Assembly: GCF_004965515.1 (NCBI RefSeq)
Contig: NZ_SSHH01000001.1
Location: forward strand, 248,001-312,000
Origin: Alteraurantiacibacter aquimixticola
GTDB lineage: Bacteria > Pseudomonadota > Alphaproteobacteria > Sphingomonadales > Sphingomonadaceae
DNA length: 64,000 nt
Direction: 5' to 3'
Shown here: piece after piece, positions 40,793 through 50,115 of the stretch
Layout of the letters: each line of letters begins with the position of its first letter
Position numbering within the stretch: the stretch's first letter is position 1
The notes under the pieces: generated by a model
What the model was told of the DNA's origin: nothing
What the model saw: only the letters and a program-made list of their open reading frames with translations
The model's database searches: none
Translations under genes and position numbers: made by a program

Positions 40793-43015
40793 TTACGCGA
40801 ACTTCGACGTATCGATCGGCAGGTCGCGGATGCGGGTGCCGGTCAGCGCGAACAGCGCATTGGTCAGCGCCGGGATCACCGGGGGCAGGGCGGGTTCGCC
40901 AAGGCCGGTCGGCGAGTAGTCGCTCTTCACCCATTCGACATGGATCTGCGGCGTCATCGGCATGCGCGGCAGGCGGTAATTGTGGAAGTTGGACTGCTTC
41001 ACAGCGCCGCCTTCGATCTCCACCGCCAGCTGCATCGCCTGGCCCAGACCGTCGATGATCGAGCCTTCGACCTGGTTCAGTGCGCCATAGGGGTTGATGA
41101 TGTGGCTACCGACATCGCCCGCCGCCCAGACATTATGCACCTGGATCTGCTTGCGTTCGTTGAGGCTGACCTCGACCACCTCGGCGAAATAACCCTGGTG
41201 GCTGAAGTAATAGCCATAGCCCAGCGCATGGCCTTCAGCGACCGGCTGGCCCCAGCCCGACATTTCCATCACCTTGTTGGTGACATTGCGCAGGCGCTGC
41301 GGGTTGAAGCCGGGAGTAGGGCCGGTGAAGCCCATCGTGTCCGGCTCTGCCTCAGCACCCTCGACGATTTCCAGCATCAGCGTGGGCAGGTCCTTGCCCG
41401 CGGCATGCGCCACTTCGTCGAGGAAGCTCTGGAAGGTAAAGGCGATGGCGTTGGAGGTCGGAGCCCTGAGCGCGCCCATCGGCACGGCGGTGGGCATCTT
41501 GGTCATGCCATAGCGGACATGGTCGAGATAGGGTGCGGGGAACTCGTTCGCCGGCATCACCGCCGGGTTGAACGCGCCGCCGCCAATGTCCCAGGTCACG
41601 AAGTGGTCCTGGATCCCGGCCAGCTTGCCGTTCTCATCCAGCGCCGCACGCAGGCGGTGCCAGCCGGAGGGGCGGTAGAAGTCGGTGCGGACATCGTCCT
41701 CGCGGCTCCAGATAAGCTGCACCGGCGTGCCGGGCATCTGCTTGGCGATAGCCGCGACCTGCACCATGTAATCGTTGTTGAGGCGCCGGCCGAAACCGCC
41801 GCCCATGCGGGTGATGTGCACCTTCACCTTGTCCGGGGTCAGGCCCAGGTATCCGGCCACCGCGCCCTGGCCGCCCTGCGGCGTCTGCGAGGGGGCCCAC
41901 ATTTCCATGGTCCCGTCCTCATGCATCAGCGCGGTGCAGTTCATCGGCTCCATCGGCACGTGGGCGAGGAAGGGATAGTGATATTCCGCGTCGACCACCT
42001 GCGCCGCATTGGCGAAGGCAGCATCGACATCGCCCTTCTCGTTGAAGACCTCTGCCGCGGTGGCATTGGCCATCAGCTCGCGCGCGTCGGCGTCGTATTT
42101 GGCGCTGTTGTGGTTGGTCCAGTCGCCATTGTCCCACTGGACGTTGAGCTTGGCGCGCGCCTTGTTGGCGAGCCACCAATTGCTGGCGATCACGGCCACG
42201 CCATCAACGAGTTCGGTCGGATTGCCATTGCCCGCGACGGTGAAGGCATCGATCACGCCGGGTTCGGCCTTGGCGGCCTCCGTATCGGCGGAGATGAGCT
42301 TGGAACCGAAAACAGGCGCACGCTCATAGGCGGCATAGACCATCCCCGGCAGCTGCGTATCGACGCCGAAGATCGGCTCACCGCGCACGATCTTGGGGCT
42401 GTCGATCCCGCCGATGGGCGTGCCGATGATGCGGAAATCGGCGGCATCCTTCAGCGGGACACCGGCGAGTTCGGGGACCGGAACGGTCGCCGCTTCACCG
42501 GCCAACTCGCCATAAGTGGCGCGGCGGCCCGATGCGGCATGGACCACGACGGAAGGCTCGGTCGTCAGTTCGGAGGTGTCCACGCCCCAGCGCAAAGCCG
42601 CGGCGGCGAGCAGCATCTGCCGCCCCGCCGCACCCGTTTGGCGCATGGGGAACCAGTTCATCGGCGTGGCGAAGCTGCCGCCGGCCAGCTGCGGGCCGTA
42701 TTTGGCGGCGTCGGTATCGCCCTGCTGGATGGAAACCTGGTCCCAATCGGCGTCCAGTTCCTCGGCGATCAGCATGGGCAGCATGGTCTTGATGCCCTGT
42801 CCGATCTCCGGGTTCTTGCCGATGATGGTGATCGTGTTGTCCGGGTTGATGGTGATGAAGGCGTTGAGCTCCGCCGGGCCGCCACTGGCCATGGCCGAAG
42901 CGCCCATCGGCACAGTCACGGCAAGGGCAAGCCCGCCGCCGGCAGCGGCAGAAGCCTTCAGGAAAGCGCGGCGGCCCAGTACCGGGCCGCGGTTCATGGT
43001 CGCTGCGTCAGACAT
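40793..43015 (-). CDS. Molybdopterin-binding subunit of xanthine dehydrogenase family (IorB-like aldehyde/isoquinoline oxidoreductase)
   Basis: Large molybdenum hydroxylase subunit of about 740 residues, in the family of isoquinoline 1-oxidoreductase beta subunit. A Tat signal is present (GRRAFLKASAAAGGGLALA), so the complex is probably exported folded to the periplasm. Molybdopterin-contact motifs include GGGFGRR, MGALRAP and the late GEPALPPV with the catalytic glutamate. The start ATG 43015 overlaps the end of the 2Fe-2S subunit gene by 8 bases. With no FAD subunit nearby, electrons probably go from the 2Fe-2S protein to a cytochrome. The substrate is unknown (aldehyde or N-heterocycle). 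Confidence 0.9.
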   Translation of the reverse strand: MSDAATMNRGPVLGRRAFLKASAAAGGGLALAVTVPMGASAMASGGPAELNAFITINPDNTITIIGKNPEIGQGIKTMLPMLIAEELDADWDQVSIQQGDTDAAKYGPQLAGGSFATPMNWFPMRQTGAAGRQMLLAAAALRWGVDTSELTTEPSVVVHAASGRRATYGELAGEAATVPVPELAGVPLKDAADFRIIGTPIGGIDSPKIVRGEPIFGVDTQLPGMVYAAYERAPVFGSKLISADTEAAKAEPGVIDAFTVAGNGNPTELVDGVAVIASNWWLANKARAKLNVQWDNGDWTNHNSAKYDADARELMANATAAEVFNEKGDVDAAFANAAQVVDAEYHYPFLAHVPMEPMNCTALMHEDGTMEMWAPSQTPQGGQGAVAGYLGLTPDKVKVHITRMGGGFGRRLNNDYMVQVAAIAKQMPGTPVQLIWSREDDVRTDFYRPSGWHRLRAALDENGKLAGIQDHFVTWDIGGGAFNPAVMPANEFPAPYLDHVRYGMTKMPTAVPMGALRAPTSNAIAFTFQSFLDEVAHAAGKDLPTLMLEIVEGAEAEPDTMGFTGPTPGFNPQRLRNVTNKVMEMSGWGQPVAEGHALGYGYYFSHQGYFAEVVEVSLNERKQIQVHNVWAAGDVGSHIINPYGALNQVEGSIIDGLGQAMQLAVEIEGGAVKQSNFHNYRLPRMPMTPQIHVEWVKSDYSPTGLGEPALPPVIPALTNALFALTGTRIRDLPIDTSKFA

Positions 43016-43478
43016 TGGCCGTGCCCTCCTTCGCGACTTCCGCAATGGCGGAGTGGATCCGCTTGTAGCAGGCGCAGCGGCAGATATTGCCCTGCATCGC
43101 GTTCTCGATTTCCTCTTCGGTCGGGTTGGGATTGCTGTTGAGCAGCGCAGTGGCGTTCATCAGCTGGCCCGCCTGGCAATAGCCGCACTGCATCACGTCC
43201 TCGTCCAGCCATGCCTGCTGCAGCGCCTGGCCCACGGGCGTTTCGCCCAGCGCCTCGATCGTGGAGACTTCGCGGTCACCGATGGAGCCGATGGGCAGCG
43301 AGCAACTGCGCGTCGCCTGCCCGTCCACATGCACGGTGCAGGCACCGCACATGCCGATGCCGCAGCCGAACTTCGTGCCGGTCATGCCCAGTTCCTGCCT
43401 GAGGGCCCACAGAAGGGGCATGTCCTCCGGCGCGTCGATATCGCGTGCTTCGCCATTGATGGTGACCCGAACGGCCAT
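43008..43478 (-). CDS. 2Fe-2S subunit of molybdenum hydroxylase (IorA-like)
   Basis: Protein of 156 residues with two 2Fe-2S clusters. The plant-ferredoxin-type cluster motif is GCGIGMCGACTVHVDGQATRSC; the second, helical cluster is CGYCQAGQLMNA followed by GNICRCACYKRI. There is no signal peptide; it would be carried out with the Tat-signal-bearing large subunit. It is translationally coupled to that subunit (8-base overlap). Confidence 0.93.
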   Translation of the reverse strand: MAVRVTINGEARDIDAPEDMPLLWALRQELGMTGTKFGCGIGMCGACTVHVDGQATRSCSLPIGSIGDREVSTIEALGETPVGQALQQAWLDEDVMQCGYCQAGQLMNATALLNSNPNPTEEEIENAMQGNICRCACYKRIHSAIAEVAKEGTANV

Positions 43479-43644
43479 GTGCGTCTCCCCGCTTTAAATT
43501 TTCGGTAGCGCCCGTGAGGGTTGGGCGCAGGTGATCCGTAGATTGGCAAAGTCTACCCTTTGACAGGGTGGCTGCCAAGTGGCCCTAGGGCGGTGTCCTG
43601 TAACGATTTGTCGCGCGGGGCCACTTGCGGCATAGGCTCGCGCC

Positions 43645-46600
43645 GTGATGACGGCAGGCAAATGGCATTTCTGGATCGATCGCGGCGGTACCTTTACCGA
43701 CGTTGTGGCCGTTCGGCCCGACGGGCAGGTGGAAACCGCCAAGCTGCTCTCCGAAAATCCCGCGCATTATGACGATGCCGCTGTCGCCGCGATCCGCCAG
43801 CTGACGGGCATCGCCGAAGGGCCGCTGCCCGAAGCCGATATTCGCATCGGCACGACTGTCGCCACCAATGCGCTGCTGGAGCGCAAGGGGGAGCCGGTGC
43901 TGCTCGCCATCACGTGCGGCTTCGGCGATGCGCTGGCCATCGGCACGCAGGAACGGCCGGATATTTTCGCGAGGAAGATCGAGAAGCCCGAGCCGCTTCC
44001 CGCCGAGGTGCTGGAAGTGGACGAGCGGGTGCGTGCGGATGCCACGATGGAGCGCCCACTCGATCGCGAAGCGGCGCGCGCCGGCATGCAGGCGGCGTTC
44101 GATAAAGGGCTGCGCGCGGTCGCCATCGTGCTGATGCATGGGTGGAAATACACTTCGCATGAGGCGGAGCTGGCCGATATCGCGCGCGATATCGGCTTCA
44201 CCGAGATCGCCGTCAGCCACCGCGTCAGCCCGCTCGCGAGGTTGATCGGGCGGGCGGATACGACTGCGGTCGACGCCTATCTCTCGCCCGTGCTCGCCCG
44301 CTATGTCGCGCAGCTGATGGCGGCGCTAGGCGAAGGCCACGAACCACTCTTCATGCAATCGAGCGGCGGGCTGGTCGCGGCGGAGCATTTGCGCGGCAAG
44401 GATGCGATCCTGTCCGGGCCTGCAGGCGGCATCGTCGGCATGGCGGAGACCGCGAAGCGCGCCGGGTTCGAACGGGCGATCGGCTTCGACATGGGCGGGA
44501 CCTCGACCGACGTCTCGCTGTTCGCGGGCAGCTATGAGCGTGACAGCGACAACCGGGTGGCGGGGGTGCGTGTGCGATCCCCAATGATGCGGATTCATAC
44601 GGTCGCGGCGGGCGGCGGCTCGGTGTGCTCCTTCGACGGCGCGCGCTTCCTGGTCGGACCCGAGAGTGCGGGCGCGCAGCCGGGGCCGGCCTGCTATCGT
44701 CAGGGCGGTCCGCTGACGGTCACCGATTGCAACCTGATCCTCCGCAAGCTCCAGCCCGATCATTTCCCGGCAGTGTTTGGTCCCGATGGCGACCAGCCGC
44801 TCGACCGCGAAGCCTCGCTGGCGCGCATGTCGGAGGTGCTCGATGCGGTCGAGGCGGGAACCGGCGAGCGGATGAGCGCGGAGGCGGCGGCCGAAGGCTT
44901 CATTGCCATCGCGGTTACCAATATGGCCAATGCGATCCGTGCGGTTTCCACCGCCAAGGGGCATGACATGGCCCGCTTCGCGCTCAATTGCTTCGGCGGG
45001 GCGGGCGGGCAGCATGCCTGCCTTGTCGCCGATGCGCTGGGGATCGGGACGGTGCTGGTGCATCCGCTCTCGGGTGTCCTGTCTGCCTATGGCATGGGCC
45101 TTGCCGACCGTTCGGAGACGCGCGAGGCGACAGTGCAATTGCCGCTTGCCGCCGCGCAGATGGATGCGATCGAGGCGATGCGTGATCGGCTGTGCGCCGA
45201 GGCGGTGCGAGCGCTGGCGGAGCAAGGCGTGGACGCCGGTTCCATCGCAACGCACGCCACCGCGCAGGTCCGGCCCGAGGGCGGCGAGGCGACGCTGCCC
45301 GTTCCCATGGGCGAGGCGGAGGACATGCTCGCAGCCTTTGCCGAGGCGCATCGCCAGCGCTTTGGCTATGACATCGACGCACCGCTGGTGGTTGAGGCTC
45401 TGCGCATCGATGCGGTTGCGTCCACCCAGCATGGCGGTTCGCTGCGTTATGCCGATGCCGGGCAAGGCCATGTGGCGAGCGGGGGCCGCGAACGCCCCGT
45501 CCTGCCCCGCGCCGCGCTGGCCCCCGGCGAGATCCTGCACGGCCCCGCGCTGGTGGTCGATCCGGTGGCGACGCTGGTCGTCGAGCCCGGCTGGCAGGTC
45601 TCCGCGCAAACCGACGACATGCTGGTCCTCACCCGCGCCCAGGCGCAGGCGGTGGAAGAAGTCTCGACCGCCGCCGACCCGGTCCGGCTGGAGATATTCG
45701 GCGGCTTGTTCATGGCGATTGCCGAGGAGATGGGCGCGGCGCTCCAGCACACGGCCCGCTCGGTGAATATTCGCGAGCGGCTCGATTTCTCTTGTGCGAT
45801 CTTCGATGCTGAGGGCAATCTCATCGCCAACGCGCCGCATATGCCGGTGCACCTTGGCAGCATGGGCGACAGCGTGCGCGCTGTGGTGGCGCGCCATGGC
45901 GGTGCGATGCGCGAAGGCGATGCCTATGCGCTCAACGCGCCCTATCAGGGCGGCACGCATTTGCCCGACATTACTGTGGTCCGGCCCGTTTTCGTCGAGG
46001 GGCGCGACACGCCTGCCTTCTACACCGCCGCGCGCGGCCATCATGCCGATGTCGGCGGGATTGCGCCGGGCTCCATGCCGTCTGCCAGCACGAGCATTGA
46101 GGAGGAGGGCGTCGTGCTCGATGCCGTCCCGCTGGTGCGCGAGGGGCGCTTCCTCGCCGATGACATGCGCGCGATCCTGTCCTCTGGCCCGTACCCGGCG
46201 CGCAATATCGAACAGAATCTTGCCGATCTCGCCGCGCAGGTCGCCGCCTGCCAGCGCGGGGCGACGCGGCTGCTGGAGCTATCAGAGACCTATGGGGAGG
46301 AGGTTGTCGCCGCCTATATGCGCCATCTGCTCGACTATGCGGAGGGCGCGGCGCGCAAGGTGCTTCAAGGGCTGGCTGACGGCAGCCATACGGTCCACTT
46401 CGACGATGGCGCGCGCATCGCCGTCTCGCTCCAAGTCGATCGCGTAAAGGGCAAAGCGGTTCTCGACTTCGCAGGGACCAGCGACCAGCGGCCGAGCAAT
46501 TTCAACGCACCTTCAAGCGTCGTGCGCGCCGCCGTGCTCTATTGCATCCGCTGCCTGACAAGCCTGCCCGTGCCATTGAACGACGGCTTCCTGCGCCCGG

Positions 46601-47202
46601 TGACGATCCGCATTCCGGCAGGCTCCATGCTTGCGCCCGAATATCCGGCAGCGGTGGTGGCGGGCAATGTCGAGACCAGCCAGATGGTCACCGATGCGCT
46701 GATGGGGGCGATGGGCGCCATGGCCGCCAGCCAGGGCACGATGAACAATTTCACCTTCGGCGATGCCACACACCAATATTACGAGACGGTCGCCGGCGGC
46801 GCGGGCGCGGGTCCGGGCTTTGCCGGCGCGGACGCGGTGCAGACGCATATGACGAACTCGCGCCTGACCGATCCCGAAATTCTCGAAATGCGCTTCCCCG
46901 TGCTGCTTGAGGAATTCGCCATCCGTCGCGGATCGGGTGGGGCAGGCGAGTGGAAGGGCGGTGACGGCACCCTTCGCCGCCTGCGCTTCCTCGCCCCAAT
47001 GCACGCCAATATCCTTTCGGGGCGCCGGAAAGTCGCTCCCTTCGGCCTCGCGGGAGGAAGCGATGGCGCTTGCGGTGCAAACCGCGTCATCCGCTGCGAG
47101 GGGAGCGAGGAAGACCTGCCCGCCACGGCATCGGTAAAATTGGAAGAAGGCGATGTGTTCGAATTGCGCACGCCCGGCGGCGGCGGATACGGCAAGGCCT
47201 AG
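43645..47202 (+). CDS. Fused 5-oxoprolinase / hydantoinase A-B family ATP-dependent amidohydrolase
   Basis: Protein of 1185 residues fusing a hydantoinase A/oxoprolinase half (start [19 protein letters not shown]-binding [26 protein letters not shown], metal GGGS) and a hydantoinase B half (from about residue 680: [48 protein letters not shown], later [12 protein letters not shown] and [13 protein letters not shown]). Such fusions hydrolyse 5-oxoproline to glutamate with ATP; the length is close to classical 5-oxoprolinase. Start is GTG 43645 or ATG 43648. It is divergent from the molybdenum hydroxylase pair (166-base gap). Two ancillary enzymes attacking cyclic amides or heterocycles side by side may form a catabolic group, but this is inference. 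Confidence 0.92.
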   Translation: MMTAGKWHFWIDRGGTFTDVVAVRPDGQVETAKLLSENPAHYDDAAVAAIRQLTGIAEGPLPEADIRIGTTVATNALLERKGEPVLLAITCGFGDALAIGTQERPDIFARKIEKPEPLPAEVLEVDERVRADATMERPLDREAARAGMQAAFDKGLRAVAIVLMHGWKYTSHEAELADIARDIGFTEIAVSHRVSPLARLIGRADTTAVDAYLSPVLARYVAQLMAALGEGHEPLFMQSSGGLVAAEHLRGKDAILSGPAGGIVGMAETAKRAGFERAIGFDMGGTSTDVSLFAGSYERDSDNRVAGVRVRSPMMRIHTVAAGGGSVCSFDGARFLVGPESAGAQPGPACYRQGGPLTVTDCNLILRKLQPDHFPAVFGPDGDQPLDREASLARMSEVLDAVEAGTGERMSAEAAAEGFIAIAVTNMANAIRAVSTAKGHDMARFALNCFGGAGGQHACLVADALGIGTVLVHPLSGVLSAYGMGLADRSETREATVQLPLAAAQMDAIEAMRDRLCAEAVRALAEQGVDAGSIATHATAQVRPEGGEATLPVPMGEAEDMLAAFAEAHRQRFGYDIDAPLVVEALRIDAVASTQHGGSLRYADAGQGHVASGGRERPVLPRAALAPGEILHGPALVVDPVATLVVEPGWQVSAQTDDMLVLTRAQAQAVEEVSTAADPVRLEIFGGLFMAIAEEMGAALQHTARSVNIRERLDFSCAIFDAEGNLIANAPHMPVHLGSMGDSVRAVVARHGGAMREGDAYALNAPYQGGTHLPDITVVRPVFVEGRDTPAFYTAARGHHADVGGIAPGSMPSASTSIEEEGVVLDAVPLVREGRFLADDMRAILSSGPYPARNIEQNLADLAAQVAACQRGATRLLELSETYGEEVVAAYMRHLLDYAEGAARKVLQGLADGSHTVHFDDGARIAVSLQVDRVKGKAVLDFAGTSDQRPSNFNAPSSVVRAAVLYCIRCLTSLPVPLNDGFLRPVTIRIPAGSMLAPEYPAAVVAGNVETSQMVTDALMGAMGAMAASQGTMNNFTFGDATHQYYETVAGGAGAGPGFAGADAVQTHMTNSRLTDPEILEMRFPVLLEEFAIRRGSGGAGEWKGGDGTLRRLRFLAPMHANILSGRRKVAPFGLAGGSDGACGANRVIRCEGSEEDLPATASVKLEEGDVFELRTPGGGGYGKA

Positions 47203-47210
47203 GTCAGCGC

Positions 47211-49031
47211 CTACTTCAAGGCCTTCAGCAATTCGTCGGCGATGCTCTTGCCCGTGATCCGGCGGGTGGAAATCCCGGCCTTCTCCAGCTCTTCGTCCTT
47301 CACCCCGGCCGCCAGCGCTACCGATCCAGCCCGCTTCAGCAGCGCTTGCACGGCGGGCGGCACTTCGTCGTCGGACAATATGAAAGCGGAAGAGAAGCGA
47401 TCGACCGGCGAGCCGGCTCCGGCATGCGTCACATCATCGAGGATACAGAGCATCGCACCGACCCCGGTGTTGAAAAGCGGAGCCTGGCACGAAAGCGGCC
47501 AGGCCGATCCCGGCACGCTGATCGGCTGACCGTTCAACCGCGCGCAGCTGGAATCGACAATGGCAAGGTCGGGCACTTCGGCGGCGATCTTGCCGCGTGC
47601 GGGCTGGTCCAGGTCCCCCACGACCAGTACGATGGGGACGCGCCCCTCACCCTCGATCAGCCGGGACAGGATCAAGCGATAGTGGTCCTCGGTGACCGGT
47701 TCGCCGACGAAGGGCTGGGCATTGATCTCGCAAATGGCACCGCCGGTTTCATGCCACGGCCTGGTGATATCGGGCAGGATCATGTCCACACCGGCGAGGT
47801 CGAGCCGCAAGGTGCGCAATGCGCGGCGCGCCAGCTCGAGATTGTCGGGATGAACGATATCGTCGACACGTCGCACGCTGCCGCCCAGCGCGAAATTGGC
47901 CGCACGCCGCAGGGCAACGAACTGGCCTTCTTCGGGCACGCTCTCCAGCGTCAGGCCCTGCCGTTCCAGCATGACCATCGCTTCATCGTCGAGGTCTATC
48001 GGATATAAAAGCGTATTCTGGTCCTTGGTGCGGCGCGGGTCGGCATTGAACTCGTCCAGCAGTGCGCGCACGCCCCGCTTGCCGTCGCCCGTGATTCCTC
48101 CGGGCGAGCGCTCGAGGGCTACCAGCAGCTGCTCGCCGAAGATGAGCAGGCGGTAATCGAGACCGTCGACATGCTTCTCGACGATGACATTGGGGCTCTT
48201 GGCGCGAGCCGACTTGAAGCCCCTTTCCAGCTCTTCCATGGTGCGGATATCGCTGGAAACGGCCACGCCGCCATCGAGATCGGCCGGCTTCACCACGACA
48301 GGAAATCCAAGCCTTTCCGCCTGCCCTCTCGCATGGGTGAGATTGCTGACAAGTCCGCCCATCGCGATCGGAAAACCTGCCTGTGCCAGTACGCCGTTGC
48401 ACGCCTGTTTCTGCCGGGCAATGTGTACGCCGATAGCCGCCGTATCCTGCGTCATCGCGCCGCGCATGGCCACGGCCGCCTTGCCGAACCCGATCTGGAA
48501 AGCCTGGCCCTGCCATTCGAGGAAAGGCATGCCCAATTCGCGCGCTGCCCGGGCGAAATGGTGGTTGTTGGCCATGGTCCGCTCGCCATCCGCAAGTTGC
48601 TTGCGCGTTTCCGCGACCCATTGCGTGGCCGGCTTTTTTCCGTTCACCGATTGGAGGCAGCAGCCGACGATGTGCCGCAGGCTTGTAGACGCCATATTAC
48701 CCAGCATGGGAATGCGCGGCACAGCGACGCGTATTGCGGTACTGGCACCTTCGTCGGGAAGAACCTCGGTTTCTTCGGGCATGAAGAGGTGAGCCTCGGC
48801 AAGCAAGGCCTGATGCACGGCGCAGGCGAGCTTCACGAGGCGCAGAGCGGGCGTCTCCGCGCTGACTTCGGCAAATCCTTCGGGCAGGCAGCCGAGCTCC
48901 GCCAATTGACCGGCCAGCTGTTCAATTCGGGCTGGCGCCAGCTCCGGCAAGGTGAAGTCGATCAGCTGCGACTGCACCGATCGCGTGCCGCCGAAAAGGG
49001 ACCAGGTGGTCGGGGATCTGCGCAGGGACAT
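47211..49031 (-). CDS. Cyanophycin-synthetase-like ATP-grasp protein lacking the Mur-ligase domain
   Basis: Protein of 606 residues. An N-terminal ~190 residues with no recognised fold precede a stretch collinear with the ATP-grasp part of cyanophycin synthetase: ARELGMPFLEWQGQAFQIGFGK, MTQDTAAIGVHIARQK, GFPVVVKPADLDGGVAVS, NVIVEKHVDGLDYRLLIFGEQLLVALE, GDGKRGVRALLDEFNADPRR and a metal-binding segment (AGVDMILPDITRPWHETGGAICEINAQP). The Mur-ligase-like second half of CphA is absent; instead about 120 residues follow with LVVGDLDQPARGKIA and a cysteine-containing segment. ATP-grasp ligases join a carboxylate to an amine, so peptide or amino-acid ligation is expected. It follows a methyltransferase gene by 63 bases on the same strand. 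Product unknown. Confidence 0.8.
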   Translation of the reverse strand: MSLRRSPTTWSLFGGTRSVQSQLIDFTLPELAPARIEQLAGQLAELGCLPEGFAEVSAETPALRLVKLACAVHQALLAEAHLFMPEETEVLPDEGASTAIRVAVPRIPMLGNMASTSLRHIVGCCLQSVNGKKPATQWVAETRKQLADGERTMANNHHFARAARELGMPFLEWQGQAFQIGFGKAAVAMRGAMTQDTAAIGVHIARQKQACNGVLAQAGFPIAMGGLVSNLTHARGQAERLGFPVVVKPADLDGGVAVSSDIRTMEELERGFKSARAKSPNVIVEKHVDGLDYRLLIFGEQLLVALERSPGGITGDGKRGVRALLDEFNADPRRTKDQNTLLYPIDLDDEAMVMLERQGLTLESVPEEGQFVALRRAANFALGGSVRRVDDIVHPDNLELARRALRTLRLDLAGVDMILPDITRPWHETGGAICEINAQPFVGEPVTEDHYRLILSRLIEGEGRVPIVLVVGDLDQPARGKIAAEVPDLAIVDSSCARLNGQPISVPGSAWPLSCQAPLFNTGVGAMLCILDDVTHAGAGSPVDRFSSAFILSDDEVPPAVQALLKRAGSVALAAGVKDEELEKAGISTRRITGKSIADELLKALK

Positions 49032-49094
49032 GGGACCGATTCAACTTTCGTCCGATGGATAATGCAAGTTCGACAGGCCGGGCCTCGGGGATGG

Positions 49095-49934
49095 CTAAGC
49101 GGAGGTCGATGCCTGGCCGTCGGCGACACCCCTGGCACTGACCATGGGGCACAGGAAGCCGCAATCGTAATCGGGGAAGACAATGTCTACCTCGGCAAAG
49201 AAGCGCCCGAATATTGTACGGACCTGTTCGCGGGTGGGATAATTGAGGCGTTGGTCGAAACCGAATGTCTTGAGCGCACGCTCCTTGGCCTCGCCTTCCT
49301 GACCCAAGGCAGCGAGGAAGGAGTCCAAATCACCACATTGCTCTGCAACCTTGCCGGGAATGGCGCGCGAATGGGATGTGCCGTCCGGATCGGAAGATGC
49401 CATCGGAATCATCAATCGCATCGCAGCATCGCGGAAGCCCGCATATTTCTCTGCCGCATCATGCATCAGTGCGGCGAGCGTCAGGCGCGGCGCGGGTTGC
49501 ATGAAGAAGCGGACGGCCAGCGTGCCGGAAGGGCGCAGTATCCGCAGCACCTCGTTCAGCACGCCGTCGTAGTCGGCGATCGCGGGCAGTGCGTTGAAGC
49601 TGCAATCGCCGATGACCACATCGAAGTGATCATCCGGGAACGGCATGTCCTGCCATGGTGCGCAGTGGCAGGACGCGCCTTCCCTGTCCCGCCAGAGCGT
49701 TTCGATCATCACCGGATCGAAATCGACGGCATCGAGCGTGCTGCCATCCGGCCAGTCGATCGCGGTCAGCCCCGGGGTCACGCCCAGCATCAGGACGCGC
49801 AACGGCGCTCCCCCATCGCGCAATTGCGCGGCACAAGCCTGCCGTAGCAGAGCGAGATCCTCTGGCGATGGAACAAATGGCTGGGGTATCGACAGCCACA
49901 AGCTGCCCTCCGTCCCCCATGTACTGTCGTTCAT
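49095..49934 (-). CDS. Class I SAM-dependent methyltransferase
   Basis: Protein of 279 residues with a class I methyltransferase fold. SAM-binding motif I LRVLMLGVTPGLT, acidic residue in LDAVDFDPVMIE, motif CAPWQDMPFPDDHFDVVIGDCSFN and motif RILRPSGTLAVRFF. There is no signal peptide. A cysteine-containing end (DYDCGFLCPM) is unusual. It is the first gene of a two-gene minus-strand unit with the CphA-like ATP-grasp enzyme, so it probably modifies the substrate or product of that ligase. It is divergent from the EF-hand protein gene. Confidence 0.83.
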   Translation of the reverse strand: MNDSTWGTEGSLWLSIPQPFVPSPEDLALLRQACAAQLRDGGAPLRVLMLGVTPGLTAIDWPDGSTLDAVDFDPVMIETLWRDREGASCHCAPWQDMPFPDDHFDVVIGDCSFNALPAIADYDGVLNEVLRILRPSGTLAVRFFMQPAPRLTLAALMHDAAEKYAGFRDAAMRLMIPMASSDPDGTSHSRAIPGKVAEQCGDLDSFLAALGQEGEAKERALKTFGFDQRLNYPTREQVRTIFGRFFAEVDIVFPDYDCGFLCPMVSARGVADGQASTSA

Positions 49935-50115
49935 TGTCTTCCCTCACGCTCGCCATACAGCATCGAGAGCGCATGCCAAGGGTCGGGACGAAAAGGCCGT
50001 GGGTTACTTGCGGCGCAGCTGCGCGCGGCAGGATGCAATCGCTCCTGCAAGGCGCAAACAATATTGCAACCTGTAACGATGTAGCTTGCCGGAGGGTTCT
50101 TCTGGAGAGGTATAG

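Noticed and set aside
44326-46044. A 572-codon open frame antisense to the oxoprolinase gene.
   Set aside because: The oxoprolinase reads as a complete conserved protein; the antisense frame has typical shadow composition rich in Arg, His and Asp.
47211-49934. Reading the ATP-grasp/methyltransferase pair as a graspetide (ATP-grasp RiPP) locus.
   Set aside because: The ATP-grasp sequence is CphA-like, not of the MvdC/MvdD type, and no short precursor with repeated Thr/Glu or Lys core motifs was found nearby.
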